A program made the position numbers and the translations under genes. Below are positions 35,938-43,514 of a stretch of 64,000 nt of DNA, one piece after another (within the stretch, counting starts at the first letter, position 1; every line of letters begins with the position of its first letter). The DNA is from Blastococcus sp. TF02A-30 (lineage in GTDB: Bacteria > Actinomycetota > Actinomycetes > Mycobacteriales > Geodermatophilaceae). The stretch spans positions 124,001-188,000 of the forward strand of contig NZ_QOHJ01000008.1 in NCBI RefSeq assembly GCF_003319185.1. Reading direction: 5' to 3'. The notes below the pieces were generated by a model. That model did no database searches, was not told where the DNA came from, and worked only from the letters and a program-made list of their open reading frames with translations.

Positions 35938-36285
35938 TCAGACGCCCGACGGGGTCCCGTACCGGCGCGCGTACTCCTCCTGGGCGCCGGCGGGGAGGGC
36001 GTCGTAGAGCTCGCCCAGCTCGGTGTGCACCTGCGGGTCGAGGTCGTCGAAGATCTGCTGCCAGGTCGGCGCCTCGTCGTAGCTGCGGGTCAGCAGCAGC
36101 TCCCAGGCGTGCGCCTGGCGGTCGCGCTTGTCCCGCTCGGCCAGCACCTCCGACAGGTAGGCGTCCTTGGCGGCGGTCTTCTCCGCGTTCGTGGCACCGG
36201 CCGGCAGGGCCGCCGGGTCGCCGCCCTTGAGGACGCCGACGATGGCCGCCACCACGTCCGGGCGCAGCTCGGTGCTCTCGCTCAT
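35938..36285 (-). CDS. Hypothetical 115-residue acidic protein upstream of the kinase gene
   Basis: No family is recognised. ATG 36285 is preceded by AGGAGGAGG at the right distance, and longer frames have no ribosome-binding site. The protein starts MSESTELRPDVVAAIVGVLKGG, continues with PAGATNAEKTAAKDAYLSEVLAERDKRDRQAHAWELL and ends with GELYDALPAGAQEEYARRYG. It is predicted to be all helical with no signal or membrane segment. Its stop is seven bases before the kinase start, so the two form an operon and this protein may be an adaptor or substrate; that is inference only. Confidence 0.75.
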   Translation of the reverse strand: MSESTELRPDVVAAIVGVLKGGDPAALPAGATNAEKTAAKDAYLSEVLAERDKRDRQAHAWELLLTRSYDEAPTWQQIFDDLDPQVHTELGELYDALPAGAQEEYARRYGTPSGV

Positions 36286-36304
36286 GTCCGCCTCCTCCTG
36301 CGAT

Positions 36305-36320
36305 CGCCTCGGCCGAGGCG
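36305..36320. repeat. Perfect 16-nt palindrome upstream of the small kinase-operon gene
   Basis: CGCCTCGGCCGAGGCG is its own reverse complement and lies 20 bases before ATG 36285, in the leader or promoter of that operon. It could be an operator; in DNA this rich in G+C a chance palindrome is possible. Confidence 0.4.
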
Positions 36321-36413
36321 TTCCCCGGTCGCCGCGCGGGCAACCTCCTGGGGTGCAGGATGCCGCACGCCCGGCCCCCCGGCGCTCCGAGCGGGGCGCG
36401 CCGGACCGGGCGG

Positions 36414-36442
36414 CTGACCCTCGCGGGGGCGCCCGGTAGGAT
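36414..36442 (+). promoter_or_regulatory. Promoter of tRNA-Ser(GGA)
   Basis: CTGACC (36414-36419) and TAGGAT (36437-36442) are 17 bases apart, with the tRNA 5' end 13 bases after the -10. Confidence 0.65.
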
Positions 36443-36455
36443 CTGGGGCGCACGT

Positions 36456-36540
36456 GGAGGATTCGCCTAGTGGCCTATGGCGCTCGCTTGGAAAGCGGGT
36501 TGGGGGCAACCCCTCGGGAGTTCGAATCTCCCATCCTCCG
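36456..36540 (+). tRNA. tRNA-Ser(GGA)
   Basis: An 85-nt class II tRNA. Acceptor GGAGGAT pairs with ATCCTCC and is followed by the discriminator G; CCA is not encoded. The anticodon loop TTGGAAA carries GGA at 36490-36492. The long variable arm (GTTGGGGGCAACCCCTC) and T-loop GTTCGAATC are intact. Confidence 0.95.
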
Positions 36541-36546
36541 CAGCAC

Positions 36547-36582
36547 CGGGCCCGCCTCGTCCGCACGGACGAGGCGGGCCCG
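36547..36582 (+). terminator. Terminator of tRNA-Ser(GGA)
   Basis: Perfect 16-bp stem CGGGCCCGCCTCGTCC / GGACGAGGCGGGCCCG with a GCAC loop, six bases after the tRNA. The following bases are TCCCGTTCC, so there is only a weak T tail. Confidence 0.9.
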
Positions 36583-36661
36583 TCCCGTTCCGGGCCGCGC
36601 CGGGCGCCGACCTCGGGGCGCGTCCTCCGGGCTCGCGGTCGACCGAGAGCCTCGCCGCCGT

Positions 36662-36718
36662 ACCGCGGGGACGACACCGCACCGCGGGGACGACGTCGCA
36701 CCGCGGGGACGACGCCGC
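36662..36718 (+). repeat. Three tandem 19-nt repeats upstream of the SRP RNA gene
   Basis: Unit ACCGCGGGGACGACACCGC is repeated at 36662-36680, 36681-36699 and 36700-36718 with one or two changes; a partial fourth unit follows. The array sits 39 bases ahead of the SRP RNA in the gap after the tRNA terminator. It may be a protein-binding array or a slippage product. Confidence 0.8.
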
Positions 36719-36756
36719 ACCGCGCGGCCGGAGCACCGGACCACGTGCTCTACAGT

Positions 36757-36852
36757 GGGTCCAGACCCCTCGTGCGGCGTCACCCTGTGAACCTCCCCAG
36801 GGCCGGAAGGCAGCAAGGATAAGCGGGCTCTGGCGGGTGCGCGGGGGGTCCT
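36757..36852 (+). ncRNA. ffs: Signal recognition particle RNA (4.5S type)
   Basis: The conserved Ffh-binding hairpin is visible: CCAGGGCCGGAAGGCAGCAA with the GGAA tetraloop and the AGCA internal loop, then GCGGGCTCTGG on the return strand. Flanking arms AGACCCCTCGTGC and GCGCGGGGGGTC close a small bacterial SRP RNA of about 95 nt, followed by TTTT. TACAGT at 36751-36756 is a fitting -10, so the true 5' end may be near 36763. The RNA guides Ffh to signal sequences of nascent membrane proteins. Confidence 0.92.
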
Positions 36853-36911
36853 TTTCTTCCCCTCGTCACGGTCCTGCCCCGTTCGGTGCGGGCGGCACGA
36901 GGCCGGTCGAG

Positions 36912-36998
36912 GTGGAGCTCTCCGTCGTCCGGACCCCGGAGGGGGTGCGCGTCGAGGACACCGGGGCCGGCGAGTTCCTCCTGCACCTCGTGCGGTGA
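36912..36998 (+). CDS. Possible small ORF (28 residues) between SRP RNA and dnaX
   Basis: GTG 36912 opens a frame encoding VELSVVRTPEGVRVEDTG then AGEFLLHLVR. Every codon ends in G or C, as in real genes here, and the amphipathic strand pattern is plausible. There is only a weak GAGG upstream, and the same frame is open further 5', so a longer or non-translated version cannot be excluded. Confidence 0.3.
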   Translation: MELSVVRTPEGVRVEDTGAGEFLLHLVR

Positions 36999-37036
36999 GC
37001 TCCCGGGACGTCGGTGGCCCCACGTAACCTCGCTGC

Positions 37037-39277
37037 GTGGCCCTGGCTCTCTACCGCAAGTACCGCCCGGCGACCTTCGCCGAGGTGGTCGGCCAGGAGC
37101 ACGTCACCACCCCGCTGGTGAACGCCATCGACGGCGGCCGGATCAACCACGCCTACCTGTTCAGCGGTCCCCGCGGCTGCGGGAAGACCTCGTCGGCGCG
37201 GATCCTGGCCCGCTCGCTGAACTGCGAGCAGGGCCCGACATCCACGCCGTGCGGTGTCTGCGGCTCCTGCGTCGCCCTGGCGCCCGACGGTCCGGGCTCG
37301 CTCGACGTCATCGAGATCGACGCCGCCAGCCACGGCGGTGTCGACGACGCCCGCGACCTGCGCGAGCGCGCGTTCTTCGCCCCGGTGAACAGCCGCTACA
37401 AGGTCTACATCGTCGACGAGGCGCACATGGTCACCACGCAGGGCTTCAACGCCCTGCTCAAGGTGGTCGAGGAGCCGCCGGAGTTCCTCGTCTTCGTGTT
37501 CGCGACCACCGAGCCGGACAAGGTGCTGCCGACGATCCGGTCGCGCACCCACCACTACCCGTTCCGGCTGGTCCCCCCGACGACGCTGCGCGGCCTCCTG
37601 GAGAAGACCTGCGCGGCCGAGGGCGTCACCGTCGAGCCGACGGTCTTCCCGCTCGTGGTCCGCGCCGGCGGTGGCTCGGTGCGCGACTCGCTGTCCATCC
37701 TCGACCAGCTGCTGGCCGGCGCCGGTCCGGAGGGCGTCACCTACAAGAGCGCCGTCGGCCTGCTCGGGGTCACCGACGACGCGCTGCTCGACGAGACGAT
37801 CGACGCGCTGGCCGCGCACGACGCCCCGGGCGTCTTCCGCGCCGTCGACCGGGTGGTCGAGGCCGGCCACGACCCGCGCCGGTTCGCCACCGACCTGCTC
37901 GACCGGCTGCGTGACCTGATCGTGCTCGACGCCGTCCCCGACGCGGGCGGCAACGGGCTGCTCGACTCCCCGTCCGACCGGCTGGACCTGATGAGCCAGC
38001 AGGCGCAGGCGCTCGGCTCGGCCACGCTGTCCCGGATGGCCGACACCGTGCACGAGGGCCTCACGGAGATGCGCGGGACGACGGCGCCGCGGCTGCTGCT
38101 CGAGCTGGTGTGCGCCCGCATGCTGCTGCCCGGCACCGACGGGTCCGCCGTGGCCACCCTGCAGCGGCTGGAGCGCCTCGAGCGGCGCATGTCGATCGCC
38201 GGGGAGCACGCCGGCCGGCCGGGTGCCGAGGCACCGGTCGCGGCCGCCGCACCGGTCCGGGAGGCCCCGGTCACCCCGGTCCGGGAGGCCCCCCGGGCCG
38301 CACCGGCAGCGGCGCCCGAGCCGGCCGCCCCCGCGGCGCCGCCGGCCGCGGCCGGTCCGCGCAAGGAGTACGTGCGGCCCTCGCAGCGCGCCGCGGCCCC
38401 CGCCGCGCGACCCGAGCCGGCGGCTCCGGCAGCGCCCGCGGCTCCGGCCGCCGACGACTGGCCCGAGACGGTCAAGCCGGGATCGGGCGCCCGCACCGCG
38501 AAGCCGGCCGCGGCGAAGCCCGCCCCCGAGCCCGCGGCGCCGCCGGCGGAGCAGCCCCGCCGCACCCCCGCGGTGGCGCAGGGCGAGCCCGACATCCCGC
38601 TCCCGCCCGAGCCGACGGACGACGAGGACTGGCCGCACCCGGCCGAGCCGGCGGCGGTCCGCGCGGCGCAGGAGCGCGCGCAGCAGCCGCCCGCCCCGGC
38701 GGTGCCCCGCCCGGCGGCCGAGTCCGCGCCCGCGCCGCGGGGTGCCGAGCCCACGCCCGTGGTCACCGCCGACCCTGCCCACTCGGCCAACCCCGACCAG
38801 CCGGCCGGCGGCGGCGAGCTGGGCACCAGCGACGTGCGGCGGGTCTGGCCCGAGCTGCTCAAGGTGGTGCGCGGGCACAAGCGCACGACCGAGGCGCTGC
38901 TCAAGAGCGCGCAGGTGCAGGACCTGGCCGGCGGCACGCTCACCCTCGCCGCGACCTCCCCGGCGCTGGCCAAGATGCTCGGCGACGACCTGAACAAGGA
39001 CGTGATCCGGCAGGCGCTGCTCGAGCTGCTCGGCGTCCGGTGGAAGGTCCAGGTCGTGGTCGAGGGCGCCGGTGCGGCACCGGGCGCCGCGGTGACCCCG
39101 GAGGTCGCCCGCGAGGCGGCGCGCCAGGCCGAGGCGGCCGAGGCCCGGGAGCTCATGGCCGAGCGCGAGGCCGAGGCGGCCCGGCCCGAGGGGGAGCGGG
39201 CGCCCGCCGTCGACCCCGAGCAGGCCGCCCTGCAGCTGCTCAAGGCCCAGCTCGGCGCCCAGCCCATCGAGGGGTAG
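37037..39277 (+). CDS. dnaX: DNA polymerase III subunit gamma/tau
   Basis: The 746-residue clamp-loader ATPase of the replisome. Residues 1-360 hold the AAA+ core: [18 protein letters not shown], Walker [12 protein letters not shown], a zinc module built on CEQGP...CGVCGSC, DEAHMV and the SRT sensor SRTHHYPF. Residues 400-590 are a long Ala/Pro-rich linker, and the C-terminal part ([26 protein letters not shown]) is the tau-like domain that contacts polymerase. TAACCT at 37025-37030 lies six bases before the GTG start, so the mRNA may be leaderless. No slippery A-run for programmed frameshifting is present. It precedes ybaB and recR, the usual order. Confidence 0.95.
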   Translation: MALALYRKYRPATFAEVVGQEHVTTPLVNAIDGGRINHAYLFSGPRGCGKTSSARILARSLNCEQGPTSTPCGVCGSCVALAPDGPGSLDVIEIDAASHGGVDDARDLRERAFFAPVNSRYKVYIVDEAHMVTTQGFNALLKVVEEPPEFLVFVFATTEPDKVLPTIRSRTHHYPFRLVPPTTLRGLLEKTCAAEGVTVEPTVFPLVVRAGGGSVRDSLSILDQLLAGAGPEGVTYKSAVGLLGVTDDALLDETIDALAAHDAPGVFRAVDRVVEAGHDPRRFATDLLDRLRDLIVLDAVPDAGGNGLLDSPSDRLDLMSQQAQALGSATLSRMADTVHEGLTEMRGTTAPRLLLELVCARMLLPGTDGSAVATLQRLERLERRMSIAGEHAGRPGAEAPVAAAAPVREAPVTPVREAPRAAPAAAPEPAAPAAPPAAAGPRKEYVRPSQRAAAPAARPEPAAPAAPAAPAADDWPETVKPGSGARTAKPAAAKPAPEPAAPPAEQPRRTPAVAQGEPDIPLPPEPTDDEDWPHPAEPAAVRAAQERAQQPPAPAVPRPAAESAPAPRGAEPTPVVTADPAHSANPDQPAGGGELGTSDVRRVWPELLKVVRGHKRTTEALLKSAQVQDLAGGTLTLAATSPALAKMLGDDLNKDVIRQALLELLGVRWKVQVVVEGAGAAPGAAVTPEVAREAARQAEAAEARELMAEREAEAARPEGERAPAVDPEQAALQLLKAQLGAQPIEG

Positions 39278-39300
39278 CCACGACCAGCCGCGCCGCCGGA

Positions 39301-39361
39301 CGTCCAGCCGGGCCACGACGCGGCCACACGTCCTCCCGCGGGGCTCAGCCCCCTCTGGACG
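39301..39361 (+). terminator. Stem-loop region between dnaX and ybaB
   Basis: An outer pair CGTCCAG / CTGGACG encloses the hairpin GGGGCT-C-AGCCCC (39340-39352). The 3' half (GGGGCTCAGCC...CTCTGGACGA) resembles the 3' half of the 54-nt element, so it may be a diverged copy. It could attenuate dnaX read-through. Confidence 0.4.
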
Positions 39362-39426
39362 ACCCCACCCGTCACGCCGGTACCGGGAGACCGCTGCCGG
39401 TCGTACCCGGGGCCTACCCTCGGGTC

Positions 39427-39771
39427 ATGTTCCCCGGAGGCCAGCCCGACCTGTCGCAGCTCATGAAGCAGGCGCAGCAGATGCAGCAGCAGCTCGTCGC
39501 CGCTCAGGAGCAGCTGGCCGAGGCCGAGGTCACCGGCACCGCCGGCGGCGGGCTGGTGTCGGCGACCATGACCGGCAGCGGCGACCTCACCGCGCTCACC
39601 ATCGCGCCGGCCGCCGTCGACCCCGACGACCTCGAGACCCTGCAGGACCTCGTGGTCGCCGCCGTCCGCGATGCGAAGCGCGCCGTCGACGAGCTGGCCG
39701 CGCAGACCATGGGCCCCCTCGCGGGCGGCCTGGGCGGCCCCGGCGGCGGCCTGGGCCTGCCCGGATTCTGA
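39427..39771 (+). CDS. ybaB: YbaB/EbfC-family nucleoid-associated protein
   Basis: A 114-residue protein starting [23 protein letters not shown], the long dimerising helix of this family, followed by the three-stranded sheet ([20 protein letters not shown]) and a second helix ([22 protein letters not shown]). The Gly/Pro/Leu-rich C terminus is usual for actinobacteria. It binds DNA as a dimer and coats the nucleoid. TACCCT at 39415-39420 ends six bases before the ATG and there is no ribosome-binding site, so the transcript is probably leaderless. It is always found with dnaX and recR. Confidence 0.93.
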   Translation: MFPGGQPDLSQLMKQAQQMQQQLVAAQEQLAEAEVTGTAGGGLVSATMTGSGDLTALTIAPAAVDPDDLETLQDLVVAAVRDAKRAVDELAAQTMGPLAGGLGGPGGGLGLPGF

Positions 39772-39808
39772 CCGCACCGCTCCCCGAACCAATACCAGAA
39801 GGAACACC

Positions 39809-40408
39809 GTGTACGAGGGTGCCGTCCAGGACCTCATCGACGAGCTCGGCCGGCTGCCCGGCGTCGGGCCCAAGAGCGCGCAGCGCATCGCCTTCCACCT
39901 GCTGGCCGCCGAGTCGGCCGACGTGAGCCGGCTGGTCGCCGCGCTCACCCGCGTCCAGAAGGAGGTCCGCTTCTGCGTGACCTGCTACAACGTCGCCGAG
40001 GGCGAGCAGTGCAAGATCTGCCGCGACCCGCGCCGCTCCGACGACGTGCTGTGCGTGGTGGAGGAGCCCAAGGACGTCGTCGCCATCGAGCGCACCCGTG
40101 AGTTCCGCGGCCGGTACCACGTGCTCGGCGGCGCGATCAGCCCGATCGACGGCGTGGGTCCCGACGACCTGCGGGTCAAGGAGCTCATGACCCGGCTGAT
40201 GAACGGCCAGGTCAAGGAGCTGATCATCGCCACCGACCCGAACCTCGAGGGCGAGGCGACCGCCGCCTACCTGGCCCGCCTGGTCGGCCCCATGGGGCTC
40301 GCGGTCAGCCGGCTGGCCAGCGGCCTGCCCGTGGGCGGCGACCTCGAGTACGCCGACGAGGTCACGCTCGGCCGGGCGTTCGAGGGCCGCCGCCGCATCG
40401 ACGCCTGA
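39809..40408 (+). CDS. recR: Recombination protein RecR
   Basis: A 199-residue protein. An N-terminal helix-hairpin-helix ([24 protein letters not shown]) is followed by the zinc finger [16 protein letters not shown] and a TOPRIM domain ([40 protein letters not shown], with its acidic residues). It acts with RecF/RecO to load RecA at gaps. GTG 39809 has AGAAGG upstream. A copy of the 54-nt hairpin element begins five bases after the stop. Confidence 0.95.
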   Translation: MYEGAVQDLIDELGRLPGVGPKSAQRIAFHLLAAESADVSRLVAALTRVQKEVRFCVTCYNVAEGEQCKICRDPRRSDDVLCVVEEPKDVVAIERTREFRGRYHVLGGAISPIDGVGPDDLRVKELMTRLMNGQVKELIIATDPNLEGEATAAYLARLVGPMGLAVSRLASGLPVGGDLEYADEVTLGRAFEGRRRIDA

Positions 40409-40412
40409 GGAG

Positions 40413-40466
40413 GGACCCCGGTCCGCCCACCCTTCGCACGCTCGGGGCGGGCCCCTGACCGGGGCC
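40413..40466 (+). repeat. 54-nt dispersed 3'-end hairpin element, copy C
   Basis: It begins GGACCCCGGTCC and ends GACCGGGGCC around the loop TCGCACGCTC. Relative to copies A and B, positions 9, 10 and 15 are changed together with their partners 47, 46 and 38, so the stems stay paired. It starts five bases after recR. Confidence 0.85.
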
Positions 40467-40549
40467 GCTCCAGCGCCTCGCGTGAGGCTCCGCTCACATC
40501 TGGGGGCGGCGGTTGGCGATCGGGCTCGCGCGCAGGGGATGATCGTCGC

Positions 40550-40618
40550 GTGCGGAAGGGGTGTGCGTTGACGAAGCGTCGCGCCATCGACCTCATGCGC
40601 ACGGCCAGCCGGCTCTAG
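40550..40618 (+). CDS. Candidate leader peptide of the metNIQ operon (22 residues)
   Basis: GTG 40550 encodes MRKGCALTKRRAIDLMRTAS then RL and TAG. The core LTKRRAIDLMRTAS resembles short actinobacterial leader peptides of the LTRRRHVDLxRVA type found before sulfur-related genes, as far as I recall them. GATGAT (40538-40543) ends six bases before the GTG and a TTGGCG (40513-40518) lies further up (19-base spacing), so the mRNA would start at the GTG itself. The stop overlaps the region that pairs with downstream sequence. The 300-base gap from recR to metN otherwise holds only the 54-nt element and the attenuator hairpins. Confidence 0.55.
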   Translation: MRKGCALTKRRAIDLMRTASRL

Positions 40619-40664
40619 CCCGGGCCCTGCCGGGTACCGCGGGATCGTCCACCCGCGAGCCGGC
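40608..40664 (+). promoter_or_regulatory. Candidate attenuator hairpins between the leader peptide and metN
   Basis: GCCGGCTC (40608-40615, the last leader codons) can pair with GAGCCGGC (40657-40664). Inside lie two local hairpins: CCCGG/CCGGG (40619-40634) and CGCGGG/CCCGCG (40638-40657). A ribosome on the leader ORF would block the outer pairing, so translation of the leader could set which structure forms. No SAM-I/IV riboswitch core was recognised here. Confidence 0.45.
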
Positions 40665-40708
40665 CCTGCCGTCCGTGTGCCGCACCCCCGAGCCTGCCGA
40701 GGCCCCCC

Positions 40709-41800
40709 GTGATCGAACTGAACGACGTCCGCAAGGTCTTCCCCGCCCGCCGCGGGGCGGCCGAGGTGACCGCTGTCGACGGCGTCACCCTCTCGGTGGC
40801 CGACGGCGAGTTCGCCGGCGTCGTGGGCCCGAGCGGCTCGGGCAAGAGCACGCTCGCCCGGATGGTGAACCTGTTGGAGCGGCCGACGTCGGGCAGCGTC
40901 GTCGTCGACGGCCAGGTGCTCACCGACCTCGACGACGACGGCGTCCGGCGGGCCCGGCGCACCGTGGGCATGGTCTTCCAGCACTTCAACCTGCTGGACT
41001 CGCGCACCGCCGCGGGCAACGTCGAGCACCCGCTCGAGCTGGCCGGCGTCGGCAAGGCGGAGCGGCGCCGCCGCGTCGCCGAGCTGCTCGACCTGGTCGG
41101 CCTCGGCGACCGGCACGCCTCCCGGCCCGCGCAGCTCTCCGGCGGGCAGAAGCAGCGGGTCGCGGTCGCCCGCGCGCTGGCCGCGCGGCCCAAGGTGCTG
41201 CTCTGCGACGAGGCCACCAGCGCGCTCGACCCGGCCAGCACCGCCGGCGTGCTCGACCTGCTGCGCCAGGTGCGCGCCGAGCTCGGCCTCACCGTCCTGC
41301 TGATCACCCACGAGATGGCCGTCGTCCGCGCCGTGTGCGACAGCGCCGTCCTGCTCGACTCCGGCCGGGTCGTCGACGGCGGGCCGCTGACCGAGGTGCT
41401 GTCCCGCCCGCACTCGCCGCTGGCCGCCCAGCTGCTGCCCGCCCCGGTGGTCGCCGGCGCCACCGGCGACCTCGTCCGTGTCACCGTCACCGAGGCCGCG
41501 CCCGAGGGCCGGGTGCTGCGCACCCTGGCCGGTGAGCTCGGGCTGGACGTCGAGGTCGTCGGCGGCTCGGTCGAGACGGTCGCCGGCCGGCGGTTCGGCC
41601 GGCTGCTGCTGCAGGTGACCGGCGACGACGGCCGGCTCGACGCCGCGCTGCAGCGGCTGCGCGACGGCGGCTCGCTGGTCGAGCGCGCGGTCCCGGGTGA
41701 CGAACCCGAGCCGATCGACGAGCACGACGAACCCGAGACGGGGGAACCGGACCGGCCGGCGGTCCGGAGCCTCCTCGACGCGCCGGAGGTGCAGCGGTGA
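40709..41800 (+). CDS. metN: Methionine ABC transporter ATPase
   Basis: A 363-residue ATPase: Walker A GPSGSGKST, signature LSGGQKQR, Walker B VLLCDEATSALDP, and switch His in LLITHEMAVV. The C-terminal 100 residues (VRVTVTEAAPEGRVLRTLAGELGLDVEVVGG...) form the NIL/ACT-like domain that lets cytoplasmic methionine inhibit MetNI (transinhibition). GTG 40709 overlaps no other gene; the stop overlaps metI by GTGA. It drives uptake of D/L-methionine and analogues. Confidence 0.94.
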   Translation: MIELNDVRKVFPARRGAAEVTAVDGVTLSVADGEFAGVVGPSGSGKSTLARMVNLLERPTSGSVVVDGQVLTDLDDDGVRRARRTVGMVFQHFNLLDSRTAAGNVEHPLELAGVGKAERRRRVAELLDLVGLGDRHASRPAQLSGGQKQRVAVARALAARPKVLLCDEATSALDPASTAGVLDLLRQVRAELGLTVLLITHEMAVVRAVCDSAVLLDSGRVVDGGPLTEVLSRPHSPLAAQLLPAPVVAGATGDLVRVTVTEAAPEGRVLRTLAGELGLDVEVVGGSVETVAGRRFGRLLLQVTGDDGRLDAALQRLRDGGSLVERAVPGDEPEPIDEHDEPETGEPDRPAVRSLLDAPEVQR

Positions 41801-42456
41801 ACGACTGGGACCGCATCGCCCCGCAGCTGGCCGAGGCCACGTGGGACACGCTCTACATGGTGGGCGTCAGCACCGTGCTCACCGTGCTCATCGGCGTCCC
41901 GCTCGGCGTGCTGCTCACCGTCACCGCGCCCGGCGCGCTGTCGCCGCAGCCGCTGGTGCACCGCGTCCTCGGCCTGGTGGTCAACCTGGGCCGCTCGCTG
42001 CCGTTCATCATCCTGCTGGTCCTGGTCGCCCCGGTGACCCGCGAGATCGTGGGCACGACCATCGGCTCCACGGCCACGATCGTGCCGCTCACCATCGGCG
42101 CCGTCCCGTTCCTCGCGCGGCTGGTGGAGACCAGCCTGCGCGAGGTCAGCCCGGGCAAGGTCGAGGCGACCCTGGCCATGGGCGGGCGCCGGCGCGACGT
42201 CGTCCGCACGGTCCTGCTGCCCGAGGCGCTGCCGTCGCTGGTCGCGGGCGTCACGGTCACCGTCGTCGCCCTCATCAGCTACTCGGCCATGGCCGGCGCC
42301 ATCGGCGGCGGCGGCCTCGGCGACTTCGCCATCCGCTACGGCTACCAGCAGTTCCGCACCGACATCACCGTGGCGACCGTGGTCCTGCTGCTGGTCGTCG
42401 TCCAGCTCCTGCAGTGGACCGGCGACCGCTGGTCGCGCCGGCTCGCGCACGCCTGA
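41797..42456 (+). CDS. metI: Methionine ABC transporter permease
   Basis: A 219-residue, five-helix permease. VHRVLGLVVNLGRSLPFIILLV and PLTIGAVPFLARLVETSLREVSPGKVEATLAMGGRRRDVV (the EAA loop contacting MetN) are typical of MetI, as is AMAGAIGGGGLGDFAIRYGYQQF. Translation is coupled to metN by GTGA. The gap to metQ is 39 bases with AAGGAG. Confidence 0.94.
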   Translation: MNDWDRIAPQLAEATWDTLYMVGVSTVLTVLIGVPLGVLLTVTAPGALSPQPLVHRVLGLVVNLGRSLPFIILLVLVAPVTREIVGTTIGSTATIVPLTIGAVPFLARLVETSLREVSPGKVEATLAMGGRRRDVVRTVLLPEALPSLVAGVTVTVVALISYSAMAGAIGGGGLGDFAIRYGYQQFRTDITVATVVLLLVVVQLLQWTGDRWSRRLAHA

Positions 42457-42495
42457 ACTCCCCGCACCACCCACCCCCGCAAGGAGAACCCCCGC

Positions 42496-43320
42496 ATGCA
42501 CCGCCCCCGTACGTCCGCCCTCGCCGCCGTCGCCACCGCGTCGCTGCTCGCCCTCACCGCGTGCGGGGGAGGGGACGCCGAGCTGTCCGGCGCCGACGAG
42601 CCGCTGCGGGTCGGCGCCTCGCCGGTGCCGCACGCCGAGATCCTGACCTTCATCGACGAGGAGCTCGCCGAGGACGCCGGCCTGGACCTCGAGATCGTCG
42701 AGTTCACCGACTACGTGCAGCCCAACGTCGCCCTCGACGACGGCTCGCTGGACGCCAACTACTTCCAGACCGTGCCCTACCTGGAGGAGCAGGAGGCCAG
42801 CGCCGGCTACGACTTCACCCCGCTGGAGCCGGTGCACATCGAGCCGCTGGGCCTGTACTCGAACTCGCTCACCGACGTCGCCGACCTGCCCGACGGCGCC
42901 ACGGTCGCCATCCCGAACGACCCGACCAACGCCGCCCGCGCGCTGCGGCTGCTCGAGGCCAACGAGCTGATCACGCTGGCCGACACCGGTGACGCCGCGC
43001 CCACGTCGCTCGACATCGAGGGCAACCCGAAGAACCTGGAGATCCAGGAGGTCGAGGCCGCGCAGCTGCCCCGCTCCCTGCAGGACGTCGACGCCGCGGT
43101 CATCAACGGCAACTACGCCATCGACGCCGACCTGTCCCCGGCCGACGACGCGCTGGTGCTCGAGGAGGCCGAGGGCAACCCGAACGCCAACCTGCTCGTG
43201 GTGCGCACCGGTGACGAGGACGACGAGCGGATCCAGCAGCTGGAGGAGCTGCTGCACTCCGAGGAGGTCCGCCAGTTCATCGAGGACACCTACTCCGGGG
43301 CCGTGCTGCCGGCCTTCTGA
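42496..43320 (+). CDS. metQ: Methionine-binding lipoprotein (NlpA/MetQ family)
   Basis: A 274-residue lipoprotein with signal peptide and lipobox LLALTACGGG. The mature part has LRVGASPVPHAEILTFI, FTDYVQPNVALDDGSLDANYFQTVPYLEE, HIEPLGLYSN and VAIPNDPTNAARALRLLEA, which are the conserved segments of MetQ. It delivers methionine to MetNI at the outer face of the membrane. A long hairpin follows the stop. Confidence 0.94.
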   Translation: MHRPRTSALAAVATASLLALTACGGGDAELSGADEPLRVGASPVPHAEILTFIDEELAEDAGLDLEIVEFTDYVQPNVALDDGSLDANYFQTVPYLEEQEASAGYDFTPLEPVHIEPLGLYSNSLTDVADLPDGATVAIPNDPTNAARALRLLEANELITLADTGDAAPTSLDIEGNPKNLEIQEVEAAQLPRSLQDVDAAVINGNYAIDADLSPADDALVLEEAEGNPNANLLVVRTGDEDDERIQQLEELLHSEEVRQFIEDTYSGAVLPAF

Positions 43321-43331
43321 CCTGCACCGGC

Positions 43332-43373
43332 GAGCCCGGGCGCGCGGACCGCAGGGTCCGCGTGCCCGGGCTC
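43332..43373 (+). terminator. Terminator hairpin of the metNIQ operon
   Basis: A 19-bp stem built from GAGCCCGGGC and CGCGGACC on the left, GGTCCGCG and GCCCGGGCTC on the right, with one G/T pair and a GCAG loop. It starts 12 bases after the metQ stop. No T-run follows. Confidence 0.85.
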
Positions 43374-43514
43374 ACAGCTGCAGTCACGACGTCATAACGG
43401 TGTCGGAACAAGATTCCTTGCGTCGTTCACCCCGTGTTAGACCTACATCCTCCATGGCCAGAGGTGGCCGCCGGGCGCTCGTGCGCCCGATTCTCCGCGA
43501 GAACGAGGTAACGG

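Noticed and set aside
37037-39277. Programmed frameshift in dnaX giving a short gamma subunit
   Set aside because: No A-rich slippery sequence or downstream stimulatory hairpin is evident in the coding region.
40409-40708. SAM-I or SAM-IV riboswitch ahead of metN
   Set aside because: The conserved riboswitch core sequences could not be found in the 300-base gap; the short leader ORF and hairpins explain the region better.
43374-43514. Promoter of the peptide ABC operon (TTGCGT with TTAGAC or TAGACC)
   Set aside because: The spacings of 13-14 bases are too short for a standard promoter, and other pairings are no better, so none is reported.
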